A DNA stretch of 64,000 nt. Source: Mycobacteroides abscessus ATCC 19977 (GTDB taxonomy: Bacteria; Actinomycetota; Actinomycetes; Mycobacteriales; Mycobacteriaceae). A program made the position numbers and the translations under genes. The stretch is from NCBI RefSeq assembly GCF_000069185.1, contig NC_010397.1, positions 3,348,001 through 3,412,000 of the forward strand, read 5' to 3'. How positions within the stretch are numbered: position 1 is the first letter of the stretch; the number at the start of each line of letters is the position of its first letter. This document shows positions 17,951-27,854 of this stretch, one piece after another. A model generated the notes under the pieces. That model had not been told where the DNA came from. It saw nothing but the letters and a program-made list of their open reading frames with translations, and searched no databases.

Positions 17951-18382
17951 TCACACCCGCAGCGCGGTGAACGGCGCGACGGGGATCAGTCTGATGACGA
18001 ACCAGGCGACAAAGACCACCGCGATGATGGCCGGTGTCCGCCCGCGCAACCAGGGCGGATTCCAGCCTGATTCCCCCCGCCAGCGGCTGGCGGTCCACGC
18101 GACGAAACAGGCCGCGAGGAAACCCGCGGCCACCAGACCAACGGCGTTGTACCGCAGTGCGCCCAGCACGTCGCCATGCATCAGCGAGTAGGCCATGCGC
18201 AGTCCCCCGCAACCGGGGCAGTCAAGTCCGGTGAGTGCCTTGAGCGGGCACACCGGCAGCACTCCCCCGGGAGTCGTCGGGTCGCCGAACCAGACCGCTG
18301 CGCAGCCCGCAGCCGCTGCGCCCGCCACGACGGCGGGGGCAGCCAGGCGGGAGACGACGGTGGATGGACGGGAGGTGGTCAT
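17951..18382 (-). CDS. DUF2752 small membrane protein
   Basis: A 143-residue membrane protein with three or four hydrophobic helices. It carries the DUF2752 signature CPLKALTGLDCPGCGGLRM, with a cysteine cluster facing the start of a helix, and a later RYNAVGL segment. The function of the family is unknown. The start is the ATG at 18382 (MTTSRP); the frame stays open upstream, but that part is not family-like. It is convergent with the DUF2236 gene, with 3 bases between. Confidence 0.85.
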   Translation of the reverse strand: MTTSRPSTVVSRLAAPAVVAGAAAAGCAAVWFGDPTTPGGVLPVCPLKALTGLDCPGCGGLRMAYSLMHGDVLGALRYNAVGLVAAGFLAACFVAWTASRWRGESGWNPPWLRGRTPAIIAVVFVAWFVIRLIPVAPFTALRV

Positions 18383-18471
18383 CGCGTTCCAGTATCCACC
18401 GTTCCGGGTATGGCCACAGTCGCATACTCGACGGACACCATTCCCGTCGAGCACAGACCGCGGAAACGCAA

Positions 18472-18504
18472 AAGCCCCCGTCACTCCGGAGAGTGCGGGG
18501 GCCT
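18472..18504 (-). terminator. Intrinsic terminator after ilvC
   Basis: A long hairpin: AAGCCCCCG, one bulged base, CACTC, loop CGGA, GAGTG, then CGGGGGC. On the minus strand the stem is followed by TTTT. It lies 20 bases downstream of the ilvC stop and should end the ilvBHC transcript. Confidence 0.8.
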
Positions 18505-18524
18505 TGCGTTCAGATCAACAGAGA

Positions 18525-19586
<1,062 letters not shown>

Positions 19587-20090
19587 CTACTTGGCGGCGG
19601 CGATAGACCGCGGGCCGCGCGAGAGCGCGACAACGCCGGATTGCACGATCTCCCGAATACCGTACGGGTCGAGCATCCGCAGCAGTGCATCCAGCTTGGA
19701 CTGGGTGCCCGTCGCCTCGATGGTCACCGACTCCGGCGACACATCGACCACCTTGGCGCGGAACAGGTTCACCACTTCGATGACCTGTGCACGCACCGTC
19801 GCGTCGGCGCGCACCTTGACGAGCATCAGCTCGCGCGCCACCGAGTTGTCCTCGTCCTGTTCGACGATCTTGATCACGTTGATGAGCTTGTTCAGCTGCT
19901 TGGTGACCTGTTCGAGCGGAAAATCGTCGACGGTGACGACGATTGTCATGCGCGAAACGTCTTTGAGCTCCGTCGGGCCCACCGCCAGCGAGGCGATGTT
20001 GAAGCCACGGCGGGAAAACAGTGCGGCGACGCGGGCGAGCACACCGGGACGGTCCTCGACCAGAACGCTCAGGGTGTGGGTACTTGTCAT
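19587..20090 (-). CDS. ilvH: Acetolactate synthase, small (regulatory) subunit
   Basis: A 167-residue regulatory subunit of acetohydroxyacid synthase. The N-terminal ACT domain is clear ([37 protein letters not shown]), as is the second half with the [12 protein letters not shown] region. It activates IlvB and mediates valine feedback inhibition in characterised homologues. Its ATG overlaps the ilvB stop by 4 bases (ATGA), which indicates translational coupling and equimolar synthesis. Confidence 0.98.
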   Translation of the reverse strand: MTSTHTLSVLVEDRPGVLARVAALFSRRGFNIASLAVGPTELKDVSRMTIVVTVDDFPLEQVTKQLNKLINVIKIVEQDEDNSVARELMLVKVRADATVRAQVIEVVNLFRAKVVDVSPESVTIEATGTQSKLDALLRMLDPYGIREIVQSGVVALSRGPRSIAAAK

Positions 20091-21931
20091 TCGTCTGCCA
20101 CCAATTCGTCGTCGTCGAACAGCGGCCGGATGCCCCGGGCCGCCTGGATCTCGTCATTGCTGGTGCCGGCGGCGACCATGGGCCACACCTGAGCGTCGGC
20201 ACCGACGATGAAGTCGATGACCACCGGGCGGTCATTGATGGCGCGCGCCTCTTCGATCACCTTGGCCACGTCTTCTTCACGCTCGCAACGCAATCCGACA
20301 CAACCCAGCGCCTCGGCCAGCTTCACGAAATCGGGGATGCGGCGCGAGTGTGTCGCCAGATCCGTCTGCGAGTAGCGCTCCTCGTAGAACAGGGTCTGCC
20401 ACTGGCGCACCATGCCCAGATTGCCGTTGTTGATGAGCGCGACCTTGATGGGCACACCCTCGATGGCGCAGGTCGCCAGCTCCTGGTTGGTCATCTGGAA
20501 GCAGCCGTCACCGTCGATGGCCCACACCTCGGCCTCGGGCCGCGCCATCTTGGCGCCCATGGCGGCGGGCACCGCGAAGCCCATGGTGCCCAGGCCCCCG
20601 GAGTTGAGCCAGGTGCGCGGGTTCTCGTATTTGATGAACTGCGCGGCCCACATCTGGTGCTGACCCACACCCGCCACGTACACCGCGTCGGGTCCGGCGA
20701 TCTTGCCCAGCGTTTCGATGACGAACTCCGGGCCCAGGCTGCCGTCGTGCTGCGCGTCGTATCCCAGCGGATACGTCTTGCGGACATCCGACAGGTACTC
20801 CCACCATTCGGAGAGAGGATCGGCCACCGTGCCGGCAGCGCGGTCCGCCCGGATCGCCTCGATCAGCTCGATGATGACGTTCTTCACGTCGCCGACGATC
20901 GGCACATCGGCATGCCGGTTCTTACCGATCTCGGCCGGGTCGATGTCGGCGTGAATCACCTTGGCCTCCGGCGCAAACGAGTCCAGCTGCCCGGTAACCC
21001 GGTCATCGAATCGGGCACCCAGGGTGATCAGCAGATCGCTGCGCTGCAGTGCGGCCACCGCACCGACCGTGCCGTGCATCCCGGGCATACCCATGTGCAG
21101 CTCGTGGCTGTCGGGGAATGCACCGCGCGCCATAAGGGTGGTGACGACGGGGATGCCGGTCAGTTCGGCCAATTCCTTGAGTTCCGGGGAGGCGTCCGCA
21201 CGGATGACACCGCCGCCGACGTACAGCACCGGGCGCTTGGCGGCGGCGATGAGCCGGACCGCCTCACGAACCTGCTTGCCGTGCGGCTTGGTGACCGGCT
21301 TGTAGCCGGGCAGGTAGATCTGCGGCGGCCAGCTGAACGTGGTCTGTGCCTGCAGGATGTCCTTGGGGATGTCCACGAGCACCGCACCGGGACGGCCGCT
21401 CTGCGCGATGTAGAAGGCCTCGGCGATCACCTTCGGGATGTCCTCGGCGTTGCTCACCAGGAAGTTGTGCTTGGTGATGGGCATCGTGATGCCGGAGATG
21501 TCGGCTTCCTGGAAAGCATCCGTACCGATGAGGCCGCGACCCACCTGGCCGGTGATCGCCACAACCGGGATCGAGTCCATCTGCGCGTCGGCCAGCGGGG
21601 TGACCAGGTTGGTGGCACCGGGGCCGGAGGTGGCCATCATGACGCCGACCTTGCCGTTGGCATGCGCGTAACCGCTGGCGGCATGCCCGGCACCCTGCTC
21701 ATGACGCACCAGCACGTGGCGCACCTTGGTGGAGTCGTAGAGCGGGTCGTAGACGGGCAGGACCGCACCACCGGGAATGCCGAAGATCACTTCGACGCCG
21801 AGCTCCTCAAGCGACCGCACTACCGACTGCGCGCCGGTGACGCGCTGGGGTGCGACGGTGTTGGGTTCCGGGGCTGTTCCTGGGGCCCGCCCAGAAGCAG
21901 AAGCCGGCTTGGGCTTTGCGGGAGCGCTCAT
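20087..21931 (-). CDS. ilvB: Acetolactate synthase, large (catalytic) subunit
   Basis: A 614-residue ThDP-dependent enzyme catalysing the first common step of branched-chain amino acid synthesis. It has [17 protein letters not shown] with the catalytic glutamate following ([15 protein letters not shown]), a central FAD-binding domain, and the ThDP motif [15 protein letters not shown]. The start is the ATG at 21931 (MSAPAKP); the frame continues upstream without a stop through the leader region, but that part has no similarity to the enzyme and crosses the attenuator. Its expression is likely governed by the leader peptide and terminator upstream. Confidence 0.97.
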   Translation of the reverse strand: MSAPAKPKPASASGRAPGTAPEPNTVAPQRVTGAQSVVRSLEELGVEVIFGIPGGAVLPVYDPLYDSTKVRHVLVRHEQGAGHAASGYAHANGKVGVMMATSGPGATNLVTPLADAQMDSIPVVAITGQVGRGLIGTDAFQEADISGITMPITKHNFLVSNAEDIPKVIAEAFYIAQSGRPGAVLVDIPKDILQAQTTFSWPPQIYLPGYKPVTKPHGKQVREAVRLIAAAKRPVLYVGGGVIRADASPELKELAELTGIPVVTTLMARGAFPDSHELHMGMPGMHGTVGAVAALQRSDLLITLGARFDDRVTGQLDSFAPEAKVIHADIDPAEIGKNRHADVPIVGDVKNVIIELIEAIRADRAAGTVADPLSEWWEYLSDVRKTYPLGYDAQHDGSLGPEFVIETLGKIAGPDAVYVAGVGQHQMWAAQFIKYENPRTWLNSGGLGTMGFAVPAAMGAKMARPEAEVWAIDGDGCFQMTNQELATCAIEGVPIKVALINNGNLGMVRQWQTLFYEERYSQTDLATHSRRIPDFVKLAEALGCVGLRCEREEDVAKVIEEARAINDRPVVIDFIVGADAQVWPMVAAGTSNDEIQAARGIRPLFDDDELVADE

Positions 21932-21976
21932 TGGTGGTCTGTCCTCTTGTTGTGGCCGTACTGAAAACCTATGGCA

Positions 21977-22014
21977 ACAAAAAACCCCCGCCAGCGGTCT
22001 GCTGTACGAGGGTT
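21977..22014 (-). terminator. Attenuator terminator in the ilvB leader
   Basis: On the minus strand, AACCCTCG (22014-22007) pairs with CGGGGGTT (21990-21983) over 8 bp including one G-T pair, and an inner AGC/GCT pairs within it. It is followed directly by TTTTTT (21984-21979). The hairpin lies between the leader peptide stop (22051) and the ilvB start (21931), exactly where an attenuation terminator belongs. Confidence 0.8.
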
Positions 22015-22050
22015 GCGCGTCGAGTGTGCGCGAGTTGCCTTGGACTCGGG

Positions 22051-22101
22051 CTACGCGTCGACGCGCATACCGATTACTACGAGCAAGGCTTGGTTGTTCA
22101 C
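22051..22101 (-). CDS. ilvB leader peptide (branched-chain-rich attenuator peptide)
   Basis: A 16-codon frame reading [16 protein letters not shown], with a run Leu-Leu-Val-Val-Ile and a later Val. If translation starts at the in-frame GTG at 22110 the peptide is 19 residues ([19 protein letters not shown]). The 22101 start is preferred because a TTGACT-N18-TACCGT promoter places the transcript start at or next to that GTG, giving a leaderless mRNA, which mycobacteria translate well. Stalling at the branched-chain codons would alter pairing of the downstream terminator at 21977-22014. Corynebacterium ilvBNC is controlled by a comparable attenuator. Confidence 0.75.
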   Translation of the reverse strand: MNNQALLVVIGMRVDA

Positions 22102-22108
22102 AACGCGC

Positions 22109-22138
22109 ACGGTAGTCGTTTCTGGAGGTCCGAGTCAA
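22109..22138 (-). promoter_or_regulatory. Promoter of the ilvBHC operon
   Basis: On the minus strand, TTGACT (22138-22133), an 18-base spacer, then TACCGT (22114-22109), which fits the mycobacterial TANNNT -10 form. Seven bases separate the -10 from the leader GTG at 22101, so transcription probably starts on that codon. Confidence 0.6.
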
Positions 22139-22201
22139 ATCCCGTTCCGCCTGCGACGCACCGAATGAGAAGCAGACCCCACCGTCGGCGACAATGAAGC
22201 A

Positions 22202-22594
22202 ATGGCCGAGGCGAAACGCACAGTGATCCGGACGTCCCCGATGGCGCACTTTGTCACCGGGTTTCTGGCCCTGGGCATGTTGAGCTTTGTCCTCGCACTT
22301 CCCATCCTGGCGCCGCTGCTGCTCATCCCGATCGGCCTGTCGTACGCGATCGCGCGCTACCGCACCGCCGTGAACGCCGAGTCCGCACAGATACGGACCC
22401 TGACGTCCACCAAAACAGTGCCGTGGTCGCAGATCGAAGGTCTCACCTTCGACAAACACGCCTGGGCGCAGGCCAAGCTCACCGACGGCAGCACCATCCG
22501 GTTTCCCGGCGTCACCTTCTCCACCCTGCCGATCCTGTCCGCCGCCAGCAATGGCCGCGTCCCTAATCCCTACGAGGGCGTCAGGCGCGACTAG
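22202..22594 (+). CDS. Cfp6-like PH-domain membrane protein
   Basis: A 130-residue protein with a short cytoplasmic start, two hydrophobic segments (residues about 14-50: [20 protein letters not shown] and [17 protein letters not shown]) and a bacterial PH-like domain ([30 protein letters not shown]). It matches the low-molecular-weight antigen Cfp6 (Rv3004), which has the same place next to ilvB1 in M. tuberculosis. The role is unknown. It is divergent from ilvB and shares its last 4 bases (CTAG) with the convergent saccharopine dehydrogenase-like gene. Confidence 0.88.
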   Translation: MAEAKRTVIRTSPMAHFVTGFLALGMLSFVLALPILAPLLLIPIGLSYAIARYRTAVNAESAQIRTLTSTKTVPWSQIEGLTFDKHAWAQAKLTDGSTIRFPGVTFSTLPILSAASNGRVPNPYEGVRRD

Positions 22595-23820
22595 GCGGCG
22601 ACCGCCCGCTCCTGGATGCCCCAGGGCGCCCCGAACGTATTGAGCCGATCCAGGAACGGCAGGCTGTCGAACGCCTCCGGCCCCAACACACCGGCGCCGC
22701 TCCACACGCCCTCGGCCAGCAGCTCCAGAGCCACCACCGGGTTCACCGCGGTCTGCCACACCACGCATTGCGCGCCATCGCGGGCCATCGTCCATTCGTT
22801 GTCGACGACATGGTGCAGATAGACCTCCCGGGGCCGACCGTCTTTGCCGGTGCCGGTGACCCAGAGACCAGCACAGGTGGCGCCACGCATCAGGTGCCCG
22901 AGCCCAGCCGGATCGGGTAAGCATGCGGCCACCACATCGCGTGGGCTGACGGCCGCGGTGCCGCCGTTGGCGTGCACACTCACCGGGGCGGTGCTGTCCA
23001 AACCGACCAGGTGCAGGGTGCGCAGCACGTTGATGAACTCGGCACCGAGCCCGTACTTGAACGTGACCCGCCGGGCGTTGACCCAGCGCGGCATGAGCAC
23101 CACTTCCTCATGCTCGACGTTGACGCACTCGACAGGGCCGATACCGCCCGGGAAATCGAAAACCTCAGGCTCACTGAAGGGTTCGGTGGTGAAGAATCCC
23201 TTGCCGCGTTCCCAGATAAGGGGCGGGTTGAGGCATTCCTCGATGGTGGTCCAGATGGAGAACGAAGGGGCGAACCGATACCCCCGCACCTCCAGGTTGG
23301 AGCCGTCCCGGGTACCCAACTCGTCGATCTCGGAGAACAGGTGATCGGCGGCGTACCGCGCGAACACATCACTGAGACCCGGCTCCACACCGATGCCCAC
23401 CAACGCCAACAGCCCTGCGGCCTTCCACTTTTCGGTGGCCGCGAACTGCTCATCTCCCAGCATGACGCCGGGCAGCTCGTAGGGCTTGTCCGGATGACGA
23501 TGCGACAGACTCATCGCCATGTCGAGGTAGGTCACCCCTGCCGCGAAACAGCCGTCGAACACACTCATGACGAAGCGGGGATCGACCGCGTTGAGCGCGT
23601 GGGTGATTCGGTGTTCTCGGCACAGCGCGGTCACATCGTCGGCGCAGGAGGCGTCGATCCGGGCCGCCATGAATCGGGAATCTCCGAGACGGTCCACCAC
23701 CGCCTGCGCTCGCGCGATGTCGTAATCCGCGATCACCAGGGCCTCGAAGAAATCCCGCCGCGCCGCGATGAAGGCGGCCGCACTACCCACTCCCCCGGCG
23801 CCCACGATCAGTATTCGCAT
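22591..23820 (-). CDS. Saccharopine dehydrogenase-like NAD(P)-dependent enzyme
   Basis: A 409-residue protein of the saccharopine dehydrogenase / carboxynorspermidine dehydrogenase superfamily. It has an N-terminal Rossmann motif ([19 protein letters not shown]), [28 protein letters not shown], and a C-terminal substrate domain with [16 protein letters not shown]. These enzymes join or split amino groups through reductive amination. It is the last gene of an Lrp-aminotransferase-dehydrogenase operon and starts 2 bases after the aminotransferase stop. Lysine or polyamine breakdown is a reasonable guess; the substrate is undetermined. Confidence 0.82.
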   Translation of the reverse strand: MRILIVGAGGVGSAAAFIAARRDFFEALVIADYDIARAQAVVDRLGDSRFMAARIDASCADDVTALCREHRITHALNAVDPRFVMSVFDGCFAAGVTYLDMAMSLSHRHPDKPYELPGVMLGDEQFAATEKWKAAGLLALVGIGVEPGLSDVFARYAADHLFSEIDELGTRDGSNLEVRGYRFAPSFSIWTTIEECLNPPLIWERGKGFFTTEPFSEPEVFDFPGGIGPVECVNVEHEEVVLMPRWVNARRVTFKYGLGAEFINVLRTLHLVGLDSTAPVSVHANGGTAAVSPRDVVAACLPDPAGLGHLMRGATCAGLWVTGTGKDGRPREVYLHHVVDNEWTMARDGAQCVVWQTAVNPVVALELLAEGVWSGAGVLGPEAFDSLPFLDRLNTFGAPWGIQERAVAA

Positions 23821-23822
23821 GG

Positions 23823-25208
23823 CTATAACCGGGCCCAGGCTTCGGTGAGCACACCACGCAGAATCTGCTCGATCGCTTCGAATTCTCGGGGCCCGCTGAT
23901 CAACGGTGGCGCAAGCTGAATGACCGGGTCACCCCGGTCGTCGGCGCGGCAGTACAAGCCCGCGTCCCAGAGCGCCGCGGACAGGAAGCCGCGCAGTAGT
24001 CTTTCGCTTTCTTCGTCACTGAAGGTGGTCTTGGCGGCTTTGTCTTTGACCAGCTCGATTCCGTAGAAGTATCCCTCACCACGCACGTCACCGACGATCG
24101 GCAGGTCGTAGAGCTTCTCCAAGGTGGCGCGGAATACGGGCGCGTTCTCCCGCACCCGGTCGTTGAGTCCCTCGCGCTCGAAGATATCCAGATTGGCCAG
24201 TGCCACTGCCGCCGAAACAGGATGTCCGCCAAATGTGTACCCGTGCGGGAAGGTGGTCTTGCCGTCGTTGAACGGTTCAAACAGTCGGTCGGTGGCGATC
24301 ATCGCGCCGATCGGCGAATAGCCGGATGTCATGCCCTTGGCACAGGTGACGATGTCGGGCTGGTATCCGAAGTCCTCGCAGGCGAACATCGACCCGATGC
24401 GGCCGAAGGCACAGATCACCTCGTCGGATACCAACAGCACGTCGTACTCGTCGCAGATTTCACGCACCCGTTCGAAGTAGCCCGGTGGCGGCGGAAAGCA
24501 ACCACCGGCATTCTGCACGGGTTCCAGGAACACCGCCGCGACGGTATCGGGCCCCTCGAACTCGATGGCCTCGGCGATCCTATCGGCACAGTATTGCCCG
24601 AATGCCTTGGAGTCGTGCGCATATGGTTCCGGTGCGCGATAGAAGTTGGTGTTGGGCGCGCGAAAGCCGCCCGGTGTCAGCGGCTCGAACGGCGCCTTGA
24701 ACGCGGGCAATCCGGTGATCGCCAGCGCACCCTGCGGGGTGCCGTGGTAGGCGATGGCCCGCGAGATCACTTTGTGTTTTCCGGGTTTTCCGGTCAGCTT
24801 GAAGAACTGTTTGGCCAGCTTCCACGCGCTTTCCACCGCCTCTCCGCCACCGGTGGTGAAGAAGACACGGTTCAGGTCGCCCGGCGCGTACCCGGCGAGG
24901 CGATCAGCGAGCTCGATCGCCGGCTCGGTGGCATAAGACCACAGCGGGAAGTAGGCGAGTTTTTCGGCTTGACGGGCCGCGGCCTGCGCCAGTTCGGCAC
25001 GGCCATGCCCGGCCTGCACGACGAATAGCCCCGACAATCCGTCGATATAGCTCTTGCCACGATCGTCCCAAATCCTCACCCCCTCACCCCGGGTGATGAT
25101 CGGCGGCGCGATACCGGCACCGTGACGGGCGAAGTGCCCCCACAGATGCCGCGAGGACTTCGCGTGCAGATCGCCGGAAAGGTCTTGTACTACATCGACG
25201 GATGTCAC
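23823..25208 (-). CDS. Class III (omega-amino acid) aminotransferase
   Basis: A 461-residue PLP enzyme of fold type I, class III. Visible motifs are FFTTGGGEAVESAWKLAKQF (phosphate binding), AYHGTPQGALAITG, LLVSDEVICAFGRIG with the conserved aspartate, the PLP lysine in TCAKGMTSGYSPIGA, and TFPHGYTFGGHPV. Related enzymes transaminate putrescine, beta-alanine or other omega-amines with pyruvate. The start is the GTG at 25208 (MTSVDVVQ), whose GTGA overlaps the stop of the Lrp gene; a TTG four codons upstream is less likely. It is translationally coupled to the regulator and probably controlled by it. Confidence 0.9.
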   Translation of the reverse strand: MTSVDVVQDLSGDLHAKSSRHLWGHFARHGAGIAPPIITRGEGVRIWDDRGKSYIDGLSGLFVVQAGHGRAELAQAAARQAEKLAYFPLWSYATEPAIELADRLAGYAPGDLNRVFFTTGGGEAVESAWKLAKQFFKLTGKPGKHKVISRAIAYHGTPQGALAITGLPAFKAPFEPLTPGGFRAPNTNFYRAPEPYAHDSKAFGQYCADRIAEAIEFEGPDTVAAVFLEPVQNAGGCFPPPPGYFERVREICDEYDVLLVSDEVICAFGRIGSMFACEDFGYQPDIVTCAKGMTSGYSPIGAMIATDRLFEPFNDGKTTFPHGYTFGGHPVSAAVALANLDIFEREGLNDRVRENAPVFRATLEKLYDLPIVGDVRGEGYFYGIELVKDKAAKTTFSDEESERLLRGFLSAALWDAGLYCRADDRGDPVIQLAPPLISGPREFEAIEQILRGVLTEAWARL

Positions 25209-25711
25209 CGTGTACCCCAATTATATTGCTGTTTAACTAATTTCAGATAGACCAGGGTTTCCGTGGAGGTCACTCCTGGCACCGCGCGGATCTGCTTGTT
25301 GAGCAGGTCCAACAGGTCGTCGTCGTCCTCGCAGACCACCTCGACGATCGCGTCGAAAGTGCCCGCGGTGAGCACCACGTAATCGACGGCTTCCAGTTCG
25401 GACAGACGGTCGGCCACCTCGGTGGTGTCTCCTGAGCATCTGATGCCGATCATCGCCTGACGCTTGAATCCGAGCTGCATGGGATCGGTGACGGCGACGA
25501 TCTGCATGACACCTGCATCGATCATCCGTTGCACACGTTGGCGCACGGCGGCCTCGGAGAGCCCTACCGACTTGCCGATGGTCGCGTAGGGGCGCCGCCC
25601 ATCTTGCTGAAGCTCCTCGACTATCGCCTTGGAAACCTCGTCGAGCGGGAATGCCGCGGAGCCGTTGCTCGGGTCGGCGACCCGCAACAGTCGTCGTGTC
25701 TTGTTGGCCAC
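25205..25711 (-). CDS. Lrp/AsnC-family transcriptional regulator
   Basis: A 168-residue protein with the Lrp layout: an N-terminal HTH (DEVSKAIVEELQQDGRRPYATIGKSVGLSEAAVRQRVQRMIDAGVMQIVAV) and a C-terminal RAM ligand domain (IGIRCSGDTTEVADRLSELEAVDYVVLTAGTFDAIVEVVCEDDDDLLDLL). It is the first gene of the operon and overlaps the aminotransferase by GTGA. It is divergent from the aldehyde dehydrogenase gene, so it probably senses an amino acid or amine and controls both directions. Confidence 0.93.
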   Translation of the reverse strand: MANKTRRLLRVADPSNGSAAFPLDEVSKAIVEELQQDGRRPYATIGKSVGLSEAAVRQRVQRMIDAGVMQIVAVTDPMQLGFKRQAMIGIRCSGDTTEVADRLSELEAVDYVVLTAGTFDAIVEVVCEDDDDLLDLLNKQIRAVPGVTSTETLVYLKLVKQQYNWGTR

Positions 25712-25834
25712 GAGCTTGATTGTGCACGGATTCCGTCGTATTTCGCAACGGTTATCGATGAATAGGCGTGAATAGCGCAGATTTGACGATGGAATCGGTG
25801 GATGTCAGGCCTCCGATTAGATAGCGTGGGCAGG

Positions 25835-27310
25835 GTGAGTGTTCCCAGCAGCTGGATCAACGGCCGACCCGTCGCGACACACGGAGACACCCATCGTGTG
25901 ATCAATCCGGCAACCGGCGAGGCCGTCGCAGACCTGAAACTGGCCACTACCGCCGATGTCGACGCGGCGGTGGCGGCAGCACGCGCCGCCGGGCCCGCCT
26001 GGGCCTCGTCCACGCCGGTCGACCGTTCCAGCGTCTTGGCCAAGTTGGCCGCCGTCCTTTCCGCAAATGCCGACACACTGGTTGCCGACGAGGTGGCGCA
26101 GACCGGCAAGCCGGTGCGTTTGGCCTCCGAATTCGATGTACCCGGAAGCATCGACAATGTCGAGTTTTTCGCGGGTGCCGCAAGGCATCTGGAAGGCAAG
26201 GCAACGGCCGAGTATTCCGCCGACCACACCTCCAGCATTCGGCGCGAGGCCGCCGGGGTGGTCGCCACCATCACCCCGTGGAATTACCCGCTCCAGATGG
26301 CGGTGTGGAAGGTGCTGCCCGCGCTGGCGGCGGGATGCACCGTGGTGATCAAGCCCAGTGAGCTGACCCCGCTGACCACACTGACCCTGGCACGCCTTGC
26401 GGCCGAGGCCGGGTTACCCGAGGGCGTACTCAACGTTGTCACCGGGCGCGGCGACGACGTGGGCTACGCGCTCGCCAGCCACCCGGATGTCGATCTGGTG
26501 ACCTTCACCGGTTCCACGGCAGTAGGACGAAAGGTGATGGCGGCCGCGGCAGTTCACGGTCATCGAACCCAGCTGGAGCTCGGCGGCAAGGCTCCGTTCG
26601 TGGTTTTCGATGACGCCGACATGGATGCCGCGATCGCGGGCGCGGTTGCCGGAGCGATCATCAACTCAGGCCAGGACTGCACGGCCGCCACGCGGGCCCT
26701 CGTCGCCCGCGACTTGTATGACGACTTCGTCGCCGGCGTCGGCGAGGTGATGAGCAAGGTCGTCGTCGGCGATCCCCTCGATCCGGATACCGATATCGGG
26801 CCACTGATCTCGGCCGCCCATCGCGCCAAGGTATCGAGCATCGTGGACCGCGCCCCGGCGCAGGGTGGCCGAATAGTCACCGGCGCGACCGCTCCAGATC
26901 TGCCGGGTTCCTTCTATCGGCCCACACTGATCGCCGACGTCGCGGAGACGTCCGAGGTCTACCGCGACGAAATCTTCGGACCGGTACTGACCGTGCGCCC
27001 GTTTACCGATGATGATGACGCGCTACGACAGGCCAACGACACCGCATATGGCCTTGCCGCCTCGGCCTGGACCCGTGATGTGTATCGCGCACAACGTGCG
27101 TCACGCGAAATCAGGGCCGGATGCGTATGGATCAACGACCACATTCCGATCATCAGCGAGATGCCACACGGTGGCTTCGGCGCCTCCGGATTCGGCAAGG
27201 ACATGTCCGACTACTCCCTCGAGGAGTATCTCACCGTCAAGCACGTGATGAGCGACATCACCGGCACCGCAGACAAAGACTGGCACCGAACAATTTTCGC
27301 CAAACGTTAA
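25835..27310 (+). CDS. Aldehyde dehydrogenase (gamma-aminobutyraldehyde dehydrogenase-like)
   Basis: A 491-residue NAD(P)-dependent aldehyde dehydrogenase. The catalytic cysteine is in [11 protein letters not shown] and the general base in [25 protein letters not shown] and FTGSTAVGR form the cofactor site. The NSGQDCTA context resembles aminobutyraldehyde dehydrogenases (PatD/YdcW). With the neighbouring omega-aminotransferase it would oxidise the aminoaldehyde to an amino acid. The start is taken as the GTG at 25835 ([10 protein letters not shown]); an ATG at 25802 in frame is the alternative. It overlaps the convergent MarR gene by 4 bases. Confidence 0.9.
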   Translation: MSVPSSWINGRPVATHGDTHRVINPATGEAVADLKLATTADVDAAVAAARAAGPAWASSTPVDRSSVLAKLAAVLSANADTLVADEVAQTGKPVRLASEFDVPGSIDNVEFFAGAARHLEGKATAEYSADHTSSIRREAAGVVATITPWNYPLQMAVWKVLPALAAGCTVVIKPSELTPLTTLTLARLAAEAGLPEGVLNVVTGRGDDVGYALASHPDVDLVTFTGSTAVGRKVMAAAAVHGHRTQLELGGKAPFVVFDDADMDAAIAGAVAGAIINSGQDCTAATRALVARDLYDDFVAGVGEVMSKVVVGDPLDPDTDIGPLISAAHRAKVSSIVDRAPAQGGRIVTGATAPDLPGSFYRPTLIADVAETSEVYRDEIFGPVLTVRPFTDDDDALRQANDTAYGLAASAWTRDVYRAQRASREIRAGCVWINDHIPIISEMPHGGFGASGFGKDMSDYSLEEYLTVKHVMSDITGTADKDWHRTIFAKR

Positions 27311-27777
27311 GCGCGCGCGTCCATATTGTCGTTGATGAGCGCCGCAAGGCGGGTCAGACTGTCGGTCATCGCACGACGATCGGCGACGGAGAGTTCCTCG
27401 AAAACCTCCTGCTGCCGTGCCCGAAAGGCCGACTGCGCCTTGATCACCCGCGCGCGCCCGCCAGACGTCAGCCCCACCAATACCAATCGATCATCGGATG
27501 ATGAGCGGGTGCGCGCGACTACCCCCCGCTCTTCCAGCTGCTTGAGCGCACGGGTGGCCGTCGGCACCGCCACGCCCGCCGTCCCGGCGAGCCTGCTCAC
27601 GGACATCGACTCCTGATCAAGCAGCGGCGCCAGCAGCTCAAGCTGCGAACGACTCATGCCCGCCTGTGTCCCCGCGGGCGATGTCCTGCCCCGGCGCATG
27701 GCGAAGTAGAGCGCATCCGTGGCCGCCACCAGCTCTTCGATCTCACGGGCGCTGTCCCCACTCGACTGTCTTGGCAC
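27307..27777 (-). CDS. MarR-family transcriptional regulator
   Basis: A 156-residue winged-helix regulator. It has MSRSQLELLAPLLDQESMSVSRLAGTAGVAVPTATRALKQLEERGVVARTRSSSDDRLVLVGLT, the complete MarR HTH and wing with the conserved DxR. The GTG start at 27777 is divergent from the FAD monooxygenase at 27855. Two related palindromes lie between, so it probably represses the monooxygenase and itself until a small aromatic or phenolic ligand appears. Confidence 0.92.
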   Translation of the reverse strand: MPRQSSGDSAREIEELVAATDALYFAMRRGRTSPAGTQAGMSRSQLELLAPLLDQESMSVSRLAGTAGVAVPTATRALKQLEERGVVARTRSSSDDRLVLVGLTSGGRARVIKAQSAFRARQQEVFEELSVADRRAMTDSLTRLAALINDNMDARA

Positions 27778-27792
27778 CTACCCAGTGTAGGG

Positions 27793-27821
27793 GTTAGCAT
27801 GGTAATAGTTAGCATGCTAAC
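27793..27821. promoter_or_regulatory. Tandem MarR operator
   Basis: A perfect 14-bp palindrome GTTAGCATGCTAAC at 27808-27821 is preceded by a degenerate copy GTTAGCATGGTAAT at 27793-27806. The two copies are 15 bp apart, between a MarR gene and the gene it probably controls. MarR dimers commonly bind such sites. Confidence 0.75.
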
Positions 27822-27854
27822 TTAATCGGGTGAAGCCAGTGAAAGGACGGACAC

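Noticed and set aside
20021..21964. A 647-codon plus-strand open frame opposite ilvH and ilvB
   Set aside because: It lies antisense to an enzyme gene with full motifs. Its composition (His, Arg, Gly, Val) is that of a shadow frame.
21932..22924. N-terminal extension of ilvB by 331 codons
   Set aside because: The frame is open but crosses the leader terminator and the divergent Cfp6-like gene, has no similarity to the enzyme, and a proper ATG exists at 21931.
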